Shown one piece after another: positions 22,951 through 34,600 of a DNA stretch of 64,000 nt (its first letter is position 1; each line of letters opens with the position of its first letter). The notes beneath the pieces are model-generated. The model was not told the origin of the DNA, did no database searches, and saw only the letters and a program-made list of their open reading frames with translations. Position numbers and translations under genes: made by a program. The stretch comes from Nymphaea colorata (Eukaryota > Streptophyta > Magnoliopsida > Nymphaeales > Nymphaeaceae). The stretch spans positions 8,490,505 to 8,554,504 of the forward strand of contig NC_045140.1 of assembly GCF_008831285.2 (NCBI RefSeq). Reading direction: 5' to 3'.

Positions 22951-23450
22951 ACTAATGACTCATTTGACTATGAAGAATACTAAATTTGAGTGGTATACAG
23001 CTTGTGAAGAAAGTTTTCAAGAACTAAAGAGACAACTCACAACAACTCTAGTGCTTACCTTGACTGAAGAAGGGATCGGATTTGTGGTGTATAGTGATGT
23101 TTCACACAAAGGATTGGGATGTGTCCTAATGCAAAATGATAAGGTTAGTGTGTATGCTTCTTGGCAATTAAGAAAGCATGAAGAAAACTATCTTACACAT
23201 GACTTGGAATTAGCATCTATTGTGTTTGCACTAAACATATGGAGATATCATTTATATGGTGAGACGTGTCAAATATTTACAGATCATAAGAGTTTAAAGT
23301 ATTTGCTCAGCCAAAAAAGAGTTAAATATACGACAAGGAAGGTGGTAAGAAATGATAAAAGATTATGATTGCACCATTGACTATCACCCTGGGAAGGCTA
23401 ACCTTGTTACCGATGCATTGAGCAGAAGAGCTGAGAAATCCTTGTGTAAT
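22951..23450 (+). pseudogene. RNase H remnant of outer gypsy element
   Basis: Reads [57 protein letters not shown] and [14 protein letters not shown], then after a frameshift the YHPGKANLVTDALSRRAEK tail. The catalytic Asp in YSDVS and the Glu in DLELAS are retained, but the frame is broken at about 23345. Confidence 0.9.
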
Positions 23451-23559
23451 TGCAGGTTGTGTGTGTTCCTTTATTGTTAGCAATGTGATCTATTAGAGCT
23501 GAGCTATTGATAGATAATGTAGGAGTCTTGTATGCACAGCTTTGAGTACAGCTTATTCT

Positions 23560-24900
23560 ATATGACTGAACTAAAGAATTGCAAGCTTATGATGAAAAAA
23601 TGCATGATGTTGTTCAAGAAGTGCAAAGAGGAGAAAAGCCCGAATTTGTTGTAAATGAAAAGGGTATATTCATATTTGGCAAAAAAATGTGTACTCAATA
23701 ATGAAGAGCTCAAAAAAGGTAATATTAGAAGCACATACCTTCAAGTATACAATGCACTAAGCAAGTAGCGAAATGTACATGACACTTAAAAAAAAAATCA
23801 TTGGTGGCCATGTATGAAAAAGGAAATCACGGAATCTGTCTCTAAATACTTGACTTTTTCAATGGTTAAAGCAAAACATCAAAGACCAATTGCATTGTTA
23901 CAAACCTACCTATACTAGAGTGGAATTGTGAGCACATTATGATGGATTTTATGATAGGGTTGTCTTGCATCCAAAGTGAAAATGATATGATTTGGGTAAT
24001 AGTAGATCGATTGACTAAGTGTACACATTTGTTAGCTATAAAAAGGAAAATTTCTATTGATAGATTGACCCAAAATTTGTTGATGAAATTCTTAGATTGC
24101 ATGGAGCTTATGTATCAATGATGTTTGATAGAGATTCACATATTACGACAGAATTTTGGCGTAGATTGCATTTGTCCATGGGGACCAGGTTGAACTTTAG
24201 TACTACATTCCACCCACAAACGGATGACCAGGCCAAAAGGACCATTCAGTCATTAAAGGACATGTTACGTGCCAGCATATTGGACTTCTAAGGCTCTTGG
24301 GATGTACATCTACCTTTGGTAGAATTTGCATATAACAACAAAGTGTCAAACACCTGTGTGCTTGGAAGAGGTTGGTGAAAGAAGACTATTGGGACATAAA
24401 ATAGTACAAAAATAACAAAATAAAATTAAATTAATCAAGGTGAATATGAAAGTTGCACAAGACCAAGCAAAACGTTATGAAGATAATTGGCATAGGTATC
24501 TTCAATTTGACATGGGTGATGAGGTGTTTCTTAAGATATTGCCTTGGAAATGGGTAGCCAGATTAGTAATGTGGATTATAAGCTAAAACTACCTCTAGAG
24601 CTATCTAGAATTCATCATGTATTTCATGTATCCATGTTGGTGAAGTACGTACTTGATCCTGAGCACATTTTAAAGGAGAAGCCAATCCTACTAAAAGAAA
24701 TTTGACATATCCAGTTGGACCCACATGTGTTGGATCAGAAGAGTTCACATATCGATGGAAAGCAGGTACCCTTGGTAAAAATGTGATGGACACATTCATC
24801 TGAAGTCAATGCCACGTAGGGAAGAGAGGATGACATGAGAGTCTACTACCCATATATTTTTCTCCTTAGGTCAGTAGAAATTTCGAGGATGAAATTTAAT
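23560..24900 (+). pseudogene. integrase and chromodomain-region remnant of outer gypsy element
   Basis: The integrase core reads MMDFMIGLSC, VIVDRLTKCTHLLAI and STTFHPQTDDQAKR. A deletion near 24340 removes the segment preceding TPVCLEEVGERRLLG. It then has VNMKVAQDQAKRYEDNW and MGDEVFLKILPWKW (about 24510-24555). A chromodomain-like end (VPLVKM..THSSEVNATWEE) lies at 24765-24830. Stops interrupt every section. A purine run at 24901-24915 before the LTR is the likely polypurine tract. Confidence 0.85.
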
Positions 24901-26290
24901 TGTAGAGAGAAAGAATTGTTATGCTTGAAATCTGTGGGGAGGACCCATTTTTTAAAGAATAAAATTTTATGAGAAATTGTGAAAACTTTGTAAACTAGAT
25001 GGGTCAATTTAAAAAAAAAAAACTTGTTTGGAGGTAATTGCACCTTGTCCTCTCTCTTTTATTTTCTATTCATCTAAACACCGAGAGAGTGAGAGAGAGG
25101 TTGGAGGAAGAAAGAAGTGAATAAGGAGGAGGAACGTGAGGAGGAAGGGAGAAAGAGGGAGAACGGGAGGAAAAGGGGGAGAGAAAGGGGGAAACGAGAG
25201 AGAGAGAGAATAGAGGAGGAGAGGAGAAGAAGAGGGAGAGATAGGTTTTGAAGCAAATTGGTAATCCAATTTCTTTCCTCCATCTCTTACTAATTTTCTT
25301 GGTTTATTTCAGTATAACAACATATTAGAGTACTTGATTTGTAGATTTTGATTGAGATTCTCATTTTTTAGTATGAAGAGAGACTTTAGGATATATGGTT
25401 GTTGCTTGTCTTCTTTGACTATAAAAAGCTTTTGTGCTTAGATTAATGGATAGTTGATTGATAAATTTCTATATTAGAGGAGAACAACTCCACGAGTTGT
25501 AGTATAGATTTGGAGACTTGAGAGGGAGGTCCATACGTAAATTTAGTACACACTTACATTTTCTTCACATTCCTAGGTGGATCGGCAGTCGTAGCACACT
25601 TGAAGGCACACCCGGACACCCTACTGAGTAGGAAAGTCCTTTCCTTTTTTTGTGGTGAGCAGTATTTGTGTGCTTGAGCTTAATGCATGTTTTTGACATG
25701 ATTTTATATGTATAGAAGGTAAATAATGATTTGTGAAATAAAATAAAATCTAAACCTAAAAAGAGAAAGGTAAAAAACTATGTAACAACAAAACTTAAGA
25801 GAATACTTGTATGCTAAAGTGACTGTTTGTGGTTGTGACAATTGAGTAGATGTTGTAACTCTTGACGCTCCTTTAGAGTCTATAATTAAAGGCAAATAAA
25901 TGGATGACTTCCTTCAGAGTGAGTACATATTAATCTTTTTAACATTCTTTCAAAGTCTAGAAATTGGAAGTATATTCATATTAAACCTTTTAACACTCCT
26001 TCGGAGTCTAGAAATTAAAGGTAAAATTGTCACTAGCTACAAAATTACTAAAGAAATAAATATTTTAAGAATAAAAATTTCATTATTATAAGTCTCATAC
26101 ACCCTTTCTAATTTAAAAAAAAATTAAGATAACAATGCACCAGTTGGGAAATGTGTAAGGGTTAAGCCGAAAGTGAGATGACTGTTGGACTTTGCTTCTT
26201 TGTTATTTGTTGGATGATTTATGCTTACTTTGCTGCAGTATTGCATCTCTTGTAATGAAGATTATGTTTTATTGTGGACTGCACACTGGG

Positions 26291-26704
26291 TGTTCCCTTG
26301 TGTCATGTTTGTATAGTTGTCCTTTGCTTTTCTTGTATTTGCTTTGTTTATGTTGAGTCTTGGTGTAAGCTTGTATGTTCACATGTGTCGAAGCACCCTC
26401 CCAAAACGGCCCCCAAGTGTAAGATTGGGATTCCTTGTTTTGGATGGTCGGCATGGTAATTCTGTAAGCGGCTTCGGTCATCCTTTGTAAGTAAAGTGTA
26501 AAAGCTTACTTGCTTTCCCTCGTGATGTACTCAACTGTTTAATTGAATATATTGCGAGTTTTCTTTTCACTCTTTGTGTATTTTGTGTCTTCTATTTTCA
26601 AAAAGTATTCAAGTGATCTGCACCCACTTGAACGAGGCGAAGGCTTGCGACTTACTGGCAAGAGTTTGTCGCGCCGCACAGTCTGAAGGAGTTGGCCCGT
26701 GACA
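26291..26704 (+). repeat. 5' LTR of nested element (414 bp)
   Basis: TG...CA ends. Collinear with 29114-29518 except for small indels, including TTGGTGTAAGCTTG present only in this copy near 26360. Confidence 0.93.
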
Positions 26705-26706
26705 AC

Positions 26707-26718
26707 TGGTATCAGAGC
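26707..26718 (+). other. Primer-binding site of nested element (initiator Met tRNA)
   Basis: TGGTATCAGAGC, a perfect match to the usual plant LTR primer-binding site, located 2 bases after the 5' LTR. Confidence 0.93.
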
Positions 26719-26854
26719 CCAAATTCTGCTCAATTTGGGGAAGCGATCGGAGAGTCGATGTAGAGCGTCACACTGGCTTGCTGCTGTTGAAGAGAACGCC
26801 ATGACATCATAATACAATCTGTGAGGTGCCAAAGGCAAGGAGCCGACCCACCCA

Positions 26855-27934
26855 AAGAAGGCGAGCCCGACCCATGACCAGGGAGACCTGGAAGAGACGG
26901 TGAACCGGTTGGTTGCAGATGTGGCCACCCATGAGGAAACCCTTGGCTTTGCTGTCGAGACCTTTGAGGGATTCAAGGATGAGATGAAGTTGATGCAGAA
27001 ACAAATGGCCGAGTCAGTGGCCATGAACCGATCACTCTTTGACTTGGTGAAGACCCTACATGACGAAGTTGTTGGACTTCGGGCTTCAAACCAGAGACTA
27101 CTACGTACTAATTCAGCTAGTAGTAGTCAAGAGAGGACCAGTAGGATCGACGTTCAACATTCGGTGAAGTACAGTGGTAGCCGGCGAGGGCGATCAACAA
27201 CTTTCTGTTCCAAGTTGACTACTACCTAAACTTACAGAACGTAGTAGAGGAGGACTTAAAGATCAAGACCGCAGCGATGTTGTTAGAAGGAGATGTTGTA
27301 GCTTGGTGGAGGCGGAAAATGCTAGACATTGAGAACATGGACTGCATGATTCGTACCTTCGACGACTTCCACAAGCAGTTGAAGTGATACTTCATGCTCG
27401 TAGATGCTGAAAGACATGCTTATCGGTTAGTTGTGAACCTAAAGCAGACATATGCCTTGAGAGATTACATGAGGGCATATCAAAAGGTCATGTTAGACTG
27501 CCTATGATGCTAGAAAAAGATAAACTTCACTAGTTCATCATGGGGCTCCAATCTTGGGCCCAAGCCGACGTGGAGAGATCGAATCCTGAAACCTTAGAGC
27601 AGGCATATGTGGTAGTCGAGCGCTTGGCCGACACCCAACACAGAAGCTACACAGATACCTTCAAGTCTACGAAGAAGTCTGACCACGGCGGTAAGAGGGA
27701 GGAACGGCAAGACAACAGAAGTGAATCGTCGTCGCATAAGCTAGCTGAGAGAAAACCCTTCTTTCGCAAGGACTACAATGGGCCACCAAGAGAAGTGACT
27801 TGTTGGGTCTGCGGAGAAAGGCACTATATACATGTCTGCCCAAAACGGGTGAGACCTACCGAACAGGCCAATGCCGCAAGGGCCACCGACGGCGGGACTG
27901 AAGAAAGGGAAGCATCGAGGATTGGTGCACTTTA
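26855..27934 (+). pseudogene. gag of nested element, broken
   Basis: The N-terminal coiled segment (LVADVATHEETLGFAVETFE) runs in an open frame to about 27229. It is followed by a capsid-like part with stops, then an open frame from 27540 with MGLQSWAQADVERSNPETLE and a CX2CX3HX4C knuckle CWVCGERHYIHVCP at about 27800-27845. Confidence 0.85.
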
Positions 27935-27971
27935 GCTTCTCAACTCACTGAAACATGAAGAGGAAGCCAAG

Positions 27972-28565
27972 GTGACAACGACGTCTTTCAGGAAACTCAT
28001 GTACATTGAGATTCTAGTGAATGGAAAGCCTACGATGGCTATGATAGATACGAGTGTCATGCACAATTTTGTCTCAGTTGTGGAGGCGAGGAGATTAAGC
28101 CTCACCCTTGAGATGGGAGAGTTGTGCATGAAGGCAGTCAACTCAGAGGCAAAACTCATCCATGGAGTGGCCCGGGATGTGGTTGTGAAGATTGAGAATT
28201 GGTCAAAAAAAGCCAACTTCTCTGTGGTCCCGATGGACAATTACTAGATGATTCTTGGCATTGAGCTCCTTAGTGCAGCAAAGATGGTCCTGATGCCGCA
28301 TTTGCGTAGTGTCAGCATTATGGATGAGAAATCTCCTTGCATGGTGCCAGCTGTAATACTGAGGAAAGACAAGGGCAAGGTCGCGATGATATCTGCACTT
28401 CAATTGAACAAAGGCCCAAAGCACGTTGACGGGATGTACTTGGTGGCAATCAGGGAAGTGTCTAAAAACTCTCCTGGTTTGGTCCCAGAGGCGCTTGCGT
28501 CTGTCTTAGAGGAATTCACCAGGACAACGCCTGCAAAGCTCCCTAGATGGCGGCCACCTCAGCAT
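27972..28565 (+). pseudogene. Retroviral-type aspartic protease and start of the RT linker, nested element
   Basis: IEILVNGKPTMAMIDTSVMH has DTS where active plant gypsy proteases have DTG (DTGATHNF). It continues GMEL-like blocks, a stop at 28246, then MILGIELLSAAKMVLMPHLR. The PEALASVLEEFTRTTPAKLP block at 28486-28545 is the usual run-in to RT, but RT does not follow. Confidence 0.85.
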
Positions 28566-29095
28566 AAAGTGGTACATACCCCTACAGAATTGAAGAAACT
28601 TGCAGATCGAAGACGAGGGTCGATGGAATTTTGAGCGGGCGACCAAGTCCTCGTGAAGCTTTACGCATACCAGGTGGGCATCTTCCGTGGGTGACACCGA
28701 GCACGGATCAAAAAGTATAAAGGGTCATTTACTGTGGTCAAGAAGAAGGGGAAGCTGGTGTACAAGTTAGATCTCCTGCTAGACTTTAAGGCGCATCTAG
28801 TGTTTCACGTCTGCAACCTCAAGCCCTTCCATGTCGACGTTGAAGAGCCAGAGAGAAGCCAGCCGTGGCGAGAACCAATCTTGCAACGAGCTCCTTCGAC
28901 TCGGAGGGCCATTGATCGACAGTTAGACCAGATCCTTCGACACAAAGTCAACTACCTTGGCGAACCGAAGCGATACTTGGTCAGGTGGGTAGACGAAGAC
29001 CAACCAACATGGGAGTATGTCTTCCGTTTGAAGCGAAGTCATCCAGAAGATGTCAGGGTCTACCATGAAGCTGCTAGCGCCGAGGACGGCGATTA
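28566..29095 (+). pseudogene. Post-integrase segment and chromodomain, nested element
   Basis: After the deletion junction the read resumes with ELKKLADRRRGSMEF, a stop, AGDQVLVKL, KKYKGSFTVVKKKGKLVYKL and HVCNLKPFHVD, as in the C-terminal part of plant gypsy integrases. Then YLVRWVDEDQPTWE at 28975-29017 is a chromodomain core. The frame from 28734 to 29096 is open. Confidence 0.88.
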
Positions 29096-29096
29096 A

Positions 29097-29113
29097 TTTG
29101 AAGGAGGGAGTCT
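29097..29113 (+). other. Polypurine tract of nested element
   Basis: TTTGAAGGAGGGAGTC lies directly before the 3' LTR. Confidence 0.8.
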
Positions 29114-29887
29114 GTTCCCTTGTGTCGTGCCTGTATTGTCGTCATTTGCTTTTGTTGTATTTATTTTGTTTATGTTGAGTCTTGGGTATGTTCACCTGTG
29201 TCAGAGCACCCTCCCAAAACGGCCTCAAGTGTAAGATTGAGATTCCTTGTTTTAGATGGTCGGCATGGGAATTCTATAAGCGACTTCGGCCATCCTTTGT
29301 AAGTAAAGTGTAAAAGCTTACTTGTTTTCCCTCGTGATGTACTCAATTGTTTAAGTGAATATATTGAGAGTTTTCTTTCTACACTCTTTGTGTATTTTGT
29401 GTCTTCTATTTTCAAAAAGTGTTCCAGTGATCTGCACCCATTTGAACGAGGCGAAGGCTTGCTGCTTACTGGCGAGAATTTGCCGCGCCGCATGGTCCAA
29501 AGGAGTCGGCCCGTGACACTGGGTCTGTAGGGCTCACGGCTCATTTGTTCTCGTTTTTAGCGGAACAAGATAGAACACAAAGTTGGGAAAAGGAGTGCAC
29601 GTGTAGATCAACTATCATAGTTCTACAGTATATAGTATATAGATACCTTTTTGGTACATTTTGATCCCCTAAATCCTAAGTCTCCATATTGCATATAGAG
29701 GAACATGTAGTTCTCATTTAAAGAGAACAACTCATTTTTGTCAGCAAAGGTAAGATACTATTATATTGGAAGTTATTTGCTCCATGGCTAGTATTATAAA
29801 TTCAAATTTTATTGTGATTTCAGTTAGATTGTGGAACGTTTAGTGTTATTACAGGTTTCTCCTCACACCTGGAGTCTAAGGGTGACA

Positions 29888-31657
29888 TTTTCTCTGCTTG
29901 GTTTGTTAGAAATGAGATAGAACCTGAAAATTTGAATCTTCATCCAGGTGAATATTGGGTTTTTGGGCTTTCAAACATGCTCTTAGTAAAAGGTGGAAAA
30001 GGCGGAAGAGGAAGAATTTCACTTCATCTTAAGATAAAGTTTGTTTGATGAACTATAAAAAGTTCAAAAAAAAATTAGGTATTTGATGACTAAGTGAGGA
30101 AAGGGGAGAAGACCCATTGGACGTAACCAACCATTCTATCATTTTTTTTATTTGCTTTTTAATGACCACACAATTTTTTATTTATTTACTTTTATCTTGA
30201 ATACTTTTATATAAAAATTTTGAAAATTTCTTATACATTCAAAAAAATTAAAAAATAAACTGGCGGGCCATTCTTTTATTCAAAATATATTTACAGGACA
30301 ACATAACTGAAAACTTGAGATTATACATAAGTCTTGGGTTACATGAACTCAACTCGATTAAACTCATTTAATCATTTATTTTCACATTTCCAAACTTAAA
30401 CCAAGGAAAGGGATAAGCTTATAAGTGAATCGAGTTTAAGTTACATGAACTCAACTGGATTAAGCTCGAGTAAGCTTGTTTAATCTGGGTTACCTTTTTT
30501 TTTTTGTCATTTCCAAACAAGTCAAAAAGAGGGTTGGTAAACAAACTTAAACAAGTCGAATTTGAATTGAGACTTGATCTATTGTGTCCAGCTCGAGCGA
30601 CCTTGAACAGATTAACTCAAGCTCAAGCCGATTAATATGTAAATCATGTCAAGTAAACTGAGCTCGAGCTCAGACATAACCTGTGTACACCGTTACTTTA
30701 AATATTCCATTAGGAGACGATCGGATCAACGCTTCTCAGGGTTCACCCAGTGAAAGTAAGGTTTTTTTTTCATGAAAAAGTGCACCGAACTGAAATTTAT
30801 ATTTGAATTTGAAGAAGTTTCTATTCTCTTCCACATGACTTAGTTTCGGTTCTTGTTTCCTTTTACAGACTCAAATGCCTGATATTCCCGACATATTTTT
30901 CAGAAGTTGGCTTAAGGCATTCGAGAAAAGGCCTTTGTCAAAATTTTCTCGGGGTGCATCCGTTTCGAATCTTGGGATATTTGAATATTGTAATGTCAGC
31001 TTGCTAATGAATAACAATTTTATATATACTAATGAATAACAATTATATATATATATATATATATATTCCCAGCGGTAAACACCATTAAATACACGTGCAC
31101 CTCAGCTGCAGGCTTTCGTCAAACAAATGAACAAAAGCCACCCATGACAACCGCATTGAGTGGGAAATTTAGTAACCATGATTTAGGAACTGACAAAGGT
31201 AAAAAAGAAAAAAAATAAATAATAATCTGTAGACATCCGAAAACACAAACCTATTGCCATCATTACCAAGCTCAAATTAATCTTCCACTCGTGGAAAACA
31301 TAACAATCTCAACTTAGAAAGGCCAGAACATAGCATAGTGTCCAAAATTTGTCATTTTCTACAATTAAGCATCTACCACTTGTTCCATACCTCGTGCAAA
31401 CATACCAACCTCAATTTAGAAAGGCCAAGTAGCTAAAATTTCTCATTTTCTGCAGTGAAGCTTCTACCACTTGTTCCATACATAATCAGACAAAACTGAT
31501 TTAGCACATAAGCGATCAAAAGATTTTAGAAGAAAGCCAGCAAACTCCTTGAAGACTACGAGCAGGATATAAGAAGCCTGCAAGCTCCTTCAAGCCCAAG
31601 CACGACTTTTGGTTAAATTTAATAGGCCTCACGCTCTGACATAATTTTTGCATAGAA
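29888..31657. other. Intergenic region downstream of PIG-S
   Basis: No gene seen. It contains a GCTCGAG-rich remnant at about 30330-30690 (words shared with the hAT-type element at 40581), a (TA)n microsatellite at 31043-31066, and a diverged tandem duplication at about 31303-31500 whose units share CTCAAYTTAGAAAGGCC and TCTACCACTTGTTCCATAC. The last few hundred bases before 31658 probably include the PIG-S 3' UTR. Confidence 0.55.
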
Positions 31658-34600
31658 TCAGGACACTTTTACTTTAGTTGTTCTCGCAAGAAATTTTGCC
31701 TTTTCTTGCCGATATCGTTTCACTTCCTTGAAAGTTGCTAGGAACACGTGCATCAACACTGGAACAAAGAATGGCTGCAGCATTGAAATAGCGAAGTATC
31801 AGATATGCTTATACCATTGGGGACGATGGATGAACTGAGAAAGTGAAATAAAGTAACAGACTTGAAACTTTCTCAAGAGAAAATCTTCAGAAATGGTGGA
31901 ACCTCTGAGCACTATCATTTTCATTTTTTGAATTGAGAGATTAATTTAAGAAAGCCAAAACCGAAAGGAAAAAAATAATTCGAGAAACATCAGATAAGAA
32001 GCCAATCTTTCGCTTTCATTATGTGGATTTAAATAAATAAGCAGATGGATAAAAATGATCTAAAAGAGCATATTTGAATACCTATATCCCTTAATAACGG
32101 ATGTGTATGATGTACTGAACTTTACATGCTTATGATCACTTATGTACTAGACTTCTTACTTACCATGTATATGGCTATATGGTGTTCAATGGGAAAATAA
32201 AGGAGAGACATGATTGAAGGATGGAAGAAAGCATTTTCAGCAAGTGCCCTTGCTTGCCGAGAAGAAACTGAAAATAAGAGCAGCTCTTAGTGAGTCCACA
32301 TACATGTGCACCCAATGCAGACACAAGATATATCCACAAAGAGTAGAAAAAGCATTAAGTTTGTATACGCACATGCAACAGCATCATAAATTCCCTGAGA
32401 TGCAAGCTTCTTGGCTGAAGTTGATGCTTCAAGTGATAGTTTCACCTTTACAAGGCAAAAATAATCATGAACAAAAAGGAAAACTGAAGAAGCAAACATC
32501 TATGCAATCTCACAGCAGAGAGCTGCATGTAATAAAGTGATGGAGCTGAAACTATTAAATATGAGTTTACAGGAAAAATTGTCGGCCTTTGGCCAAGAAA
32601 CTCTAGACAAAATCATGTTTTTTCTTTTGCTACATATAGGAAGTGGTGAAATGTAGCTACTGGAGAGCATTAGAAACAAGGAATTCTCGAACTAGTTCCG
32701 AGGTGTTCCCAAAAATGATCAGGCAGTCATTCTGCCTAGTCAATTGGTTAGGACCATGTCTCTCCTCGTTAATTTCATAGAATCCACCCCCTTCATTTTT
32801 GTTCAGTATCATGATCAGGTCTCAACCTTCTCCATTCATAGGTGTGATCCTATCACCTAAGAATAGATTCATCCACTACGATGGCTTTGTCTAGATCCTA
32901 TAAACCACAAAATTTATGAACTTAAGAACTTTAGCTAGAATGAGATTGTCGTGCATAACAATATAGCAATAGCATTTTGGAAGATACTTGTTTTAGAAAA
33001 CTATGATAATTCATGACACCACAATTCATCTCCAGTGTGGTCCATGTGAGAAGAGTCAACAGAAACAATGATATAATTGATGAGACCTCAATTCATCTCC
33101 AGTGTAGTCCATGTGAGGGCACCACTTTCATCACCTTCAGAAACATAAGAATCACAAAGCAAAAAAGTTAAAAGGCATAGAAGCAGCAAAACATGTTACC
33201 TGGCTCCCTATTTCATCCATGATAATCATACTTGGAAGGGATTGGACCTGCACAGGGAATGTCAATGTATAAAGTCATGAAAAGGAAAAAAGAAATCCTG
33301 GAATTTTCCAAGTTAAAATTTCTTAGGAACCGAAAGACACACCAACTTAGAGAGAGAGCCAAGGGTTGTTGCACAAGAGAAAAGGTTAAAAGATGCATGA
33401 CGGCGGATCAAGAAATCAAGCTCCCTGGAAGTACAAATCAGCAATATTAAGCAATAAGATCTTTCGTCACATGACATCTTACGGACATAACGAAACATGG
33501 CATCAAATTGCACCCACTTGTGCATCAAAATTTTGACATACCAAAACATTCACTGGCTAAAAGGTTGAAGCACCAATTGAGTTCTTACCATGCTGTAAAT
33601 CCTGTTTCACTGGCTAAAATGTTGAAATCTTCAGTCTGTGAATTGTCAGATGAAAGACCAAAAAGCAACCTTAACTGCCCTAGGAAAACACTAAAGACTT
33701 GTTCCAGATCCTGTAACAAATCATGAGCGTGCCAATCAGAATATGTTTTTGAACCCATAGAATATAGGAAAGTATTGGAAAGGAGTGTTTATTTTACACG
33801 AAGATAGGCCAAGAGATTGAATCAAGTATAGTAAAGATAGTTGTGTTTGGCGCATACATCATAACATCTCAAACTACATTCAGAATATTGTAGTTGAGCA
33901 TCTTCAGAACTCATGTCCTATGCAGAGATTTGGCATTTACTACTCTACAATTTAGAGAATACAAATAGAATTATTAGTAAAAGAAGCCGGACTTTGTAGA
34001 AAGGTAAACTTTTAGGGCTGCTTGAATGACACCCTCAAGAATCCAGGCTTTTGAAAATTTGGTTTGTGAAAACCAAGTTTTTAATGAGTTTTAAGACTGG
34101 TTTTTGTGTCTGGGTAGTATACCCAAAAGCCAGTCTTTTGTGAATAATTTGGGACGGCAGGTTATTCACTCTACTTTTGGAAACTGGGTGTTGCCAAAAG
34201 TGGGTTTTTCAAATACCCAGTTTTGATGTCACCCAAAGACTTCATAAATGCCATTTTGGAGGCAAAAGATGTTTTGCCTCCAAACCAGTGTTTTGAATGC
34301 CCCTTTAGGGTTTAAACTTATGTCACATGGGTGCAAGGTGTGGCTACCAATGCAAGATGCAGCAAGTTCAAAAAAATTTGGGTGGGGGTGTACTGAGGGC
34401 ATATAAAAGCTTTAATGGTTTTATCATCTCCATTTTTATATATGTTTTTTCAATGAAGGTAACTTTAATTTCATTCAAAATTCAAAAATTTATTAAATAA
34501 ATAGCATTTTAAATGATGAAAGGCTAGCCATCCTCCTGAAAGGATGACAATTGACAGTCCTAATCATTCTTTAAAAAGGATAATCAGGCCTGTAACCTTC

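Larger units (their letters stand above)
26291..29518 (+). mobile_element. Nested non-autonomous Ty3/gypsy element (3,228 bp) with intact ends
   Basis: Two LTRs (26291-26704 and 29114-29518) both begin TGTTCCCTTGTGTC and end CCCGTGACA. The 5-bp target duplication CTGGG lies at 26286-26290 and 29519-29523. A primer-binding site and a polypurine tract are present. The interior encodes gag, a zinc knuckle, protease, and a post-integrase segment with chromodomain, but the RT, RNase H and integrase regions are missing. It is visibly GC-richer than the outer element. Confidence 0.95.
19063..29887 (+). mobile_element. Decayed Ty3/gypsy retrotransposon with nested retrotransposon
   Basis: The order is LTR (5'-truncated), degenerate primer-binding site, gag with zinc knuckle, protease, RT, RNase H, integrase, chromodomain-type end and 3' LTR. 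The 3' LTR is split by a second element (26291-29518). Coding parts carry many stops and frameshifts. The integrase C-terminal region and the PLVKV...EATWE-like end fit a chromovirus, possibly Tekay/Del; clade naming is inference. The 5-bp host target duplication cannot be read because the 5' end is missing. Confidence 0.85.
24917..29887 (+). repeat. 3' LTR of outer gypsy element, split by nested insertion
   Basis: Begins TGTTATGC after a purine run and ends GGTGACA. Without the nested element and one target duplicate it is about 1.74 kb. It contains a GA-rich stretch (25081-25240) that is absent from the truncated 5' LTR. Confidence 0.8.

Noticed and set aside
31303-31500. CRISPR-like or satellite array
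   Set aside because: Only two diverged units; a simple tandem duplication in plant intergenic DNA.
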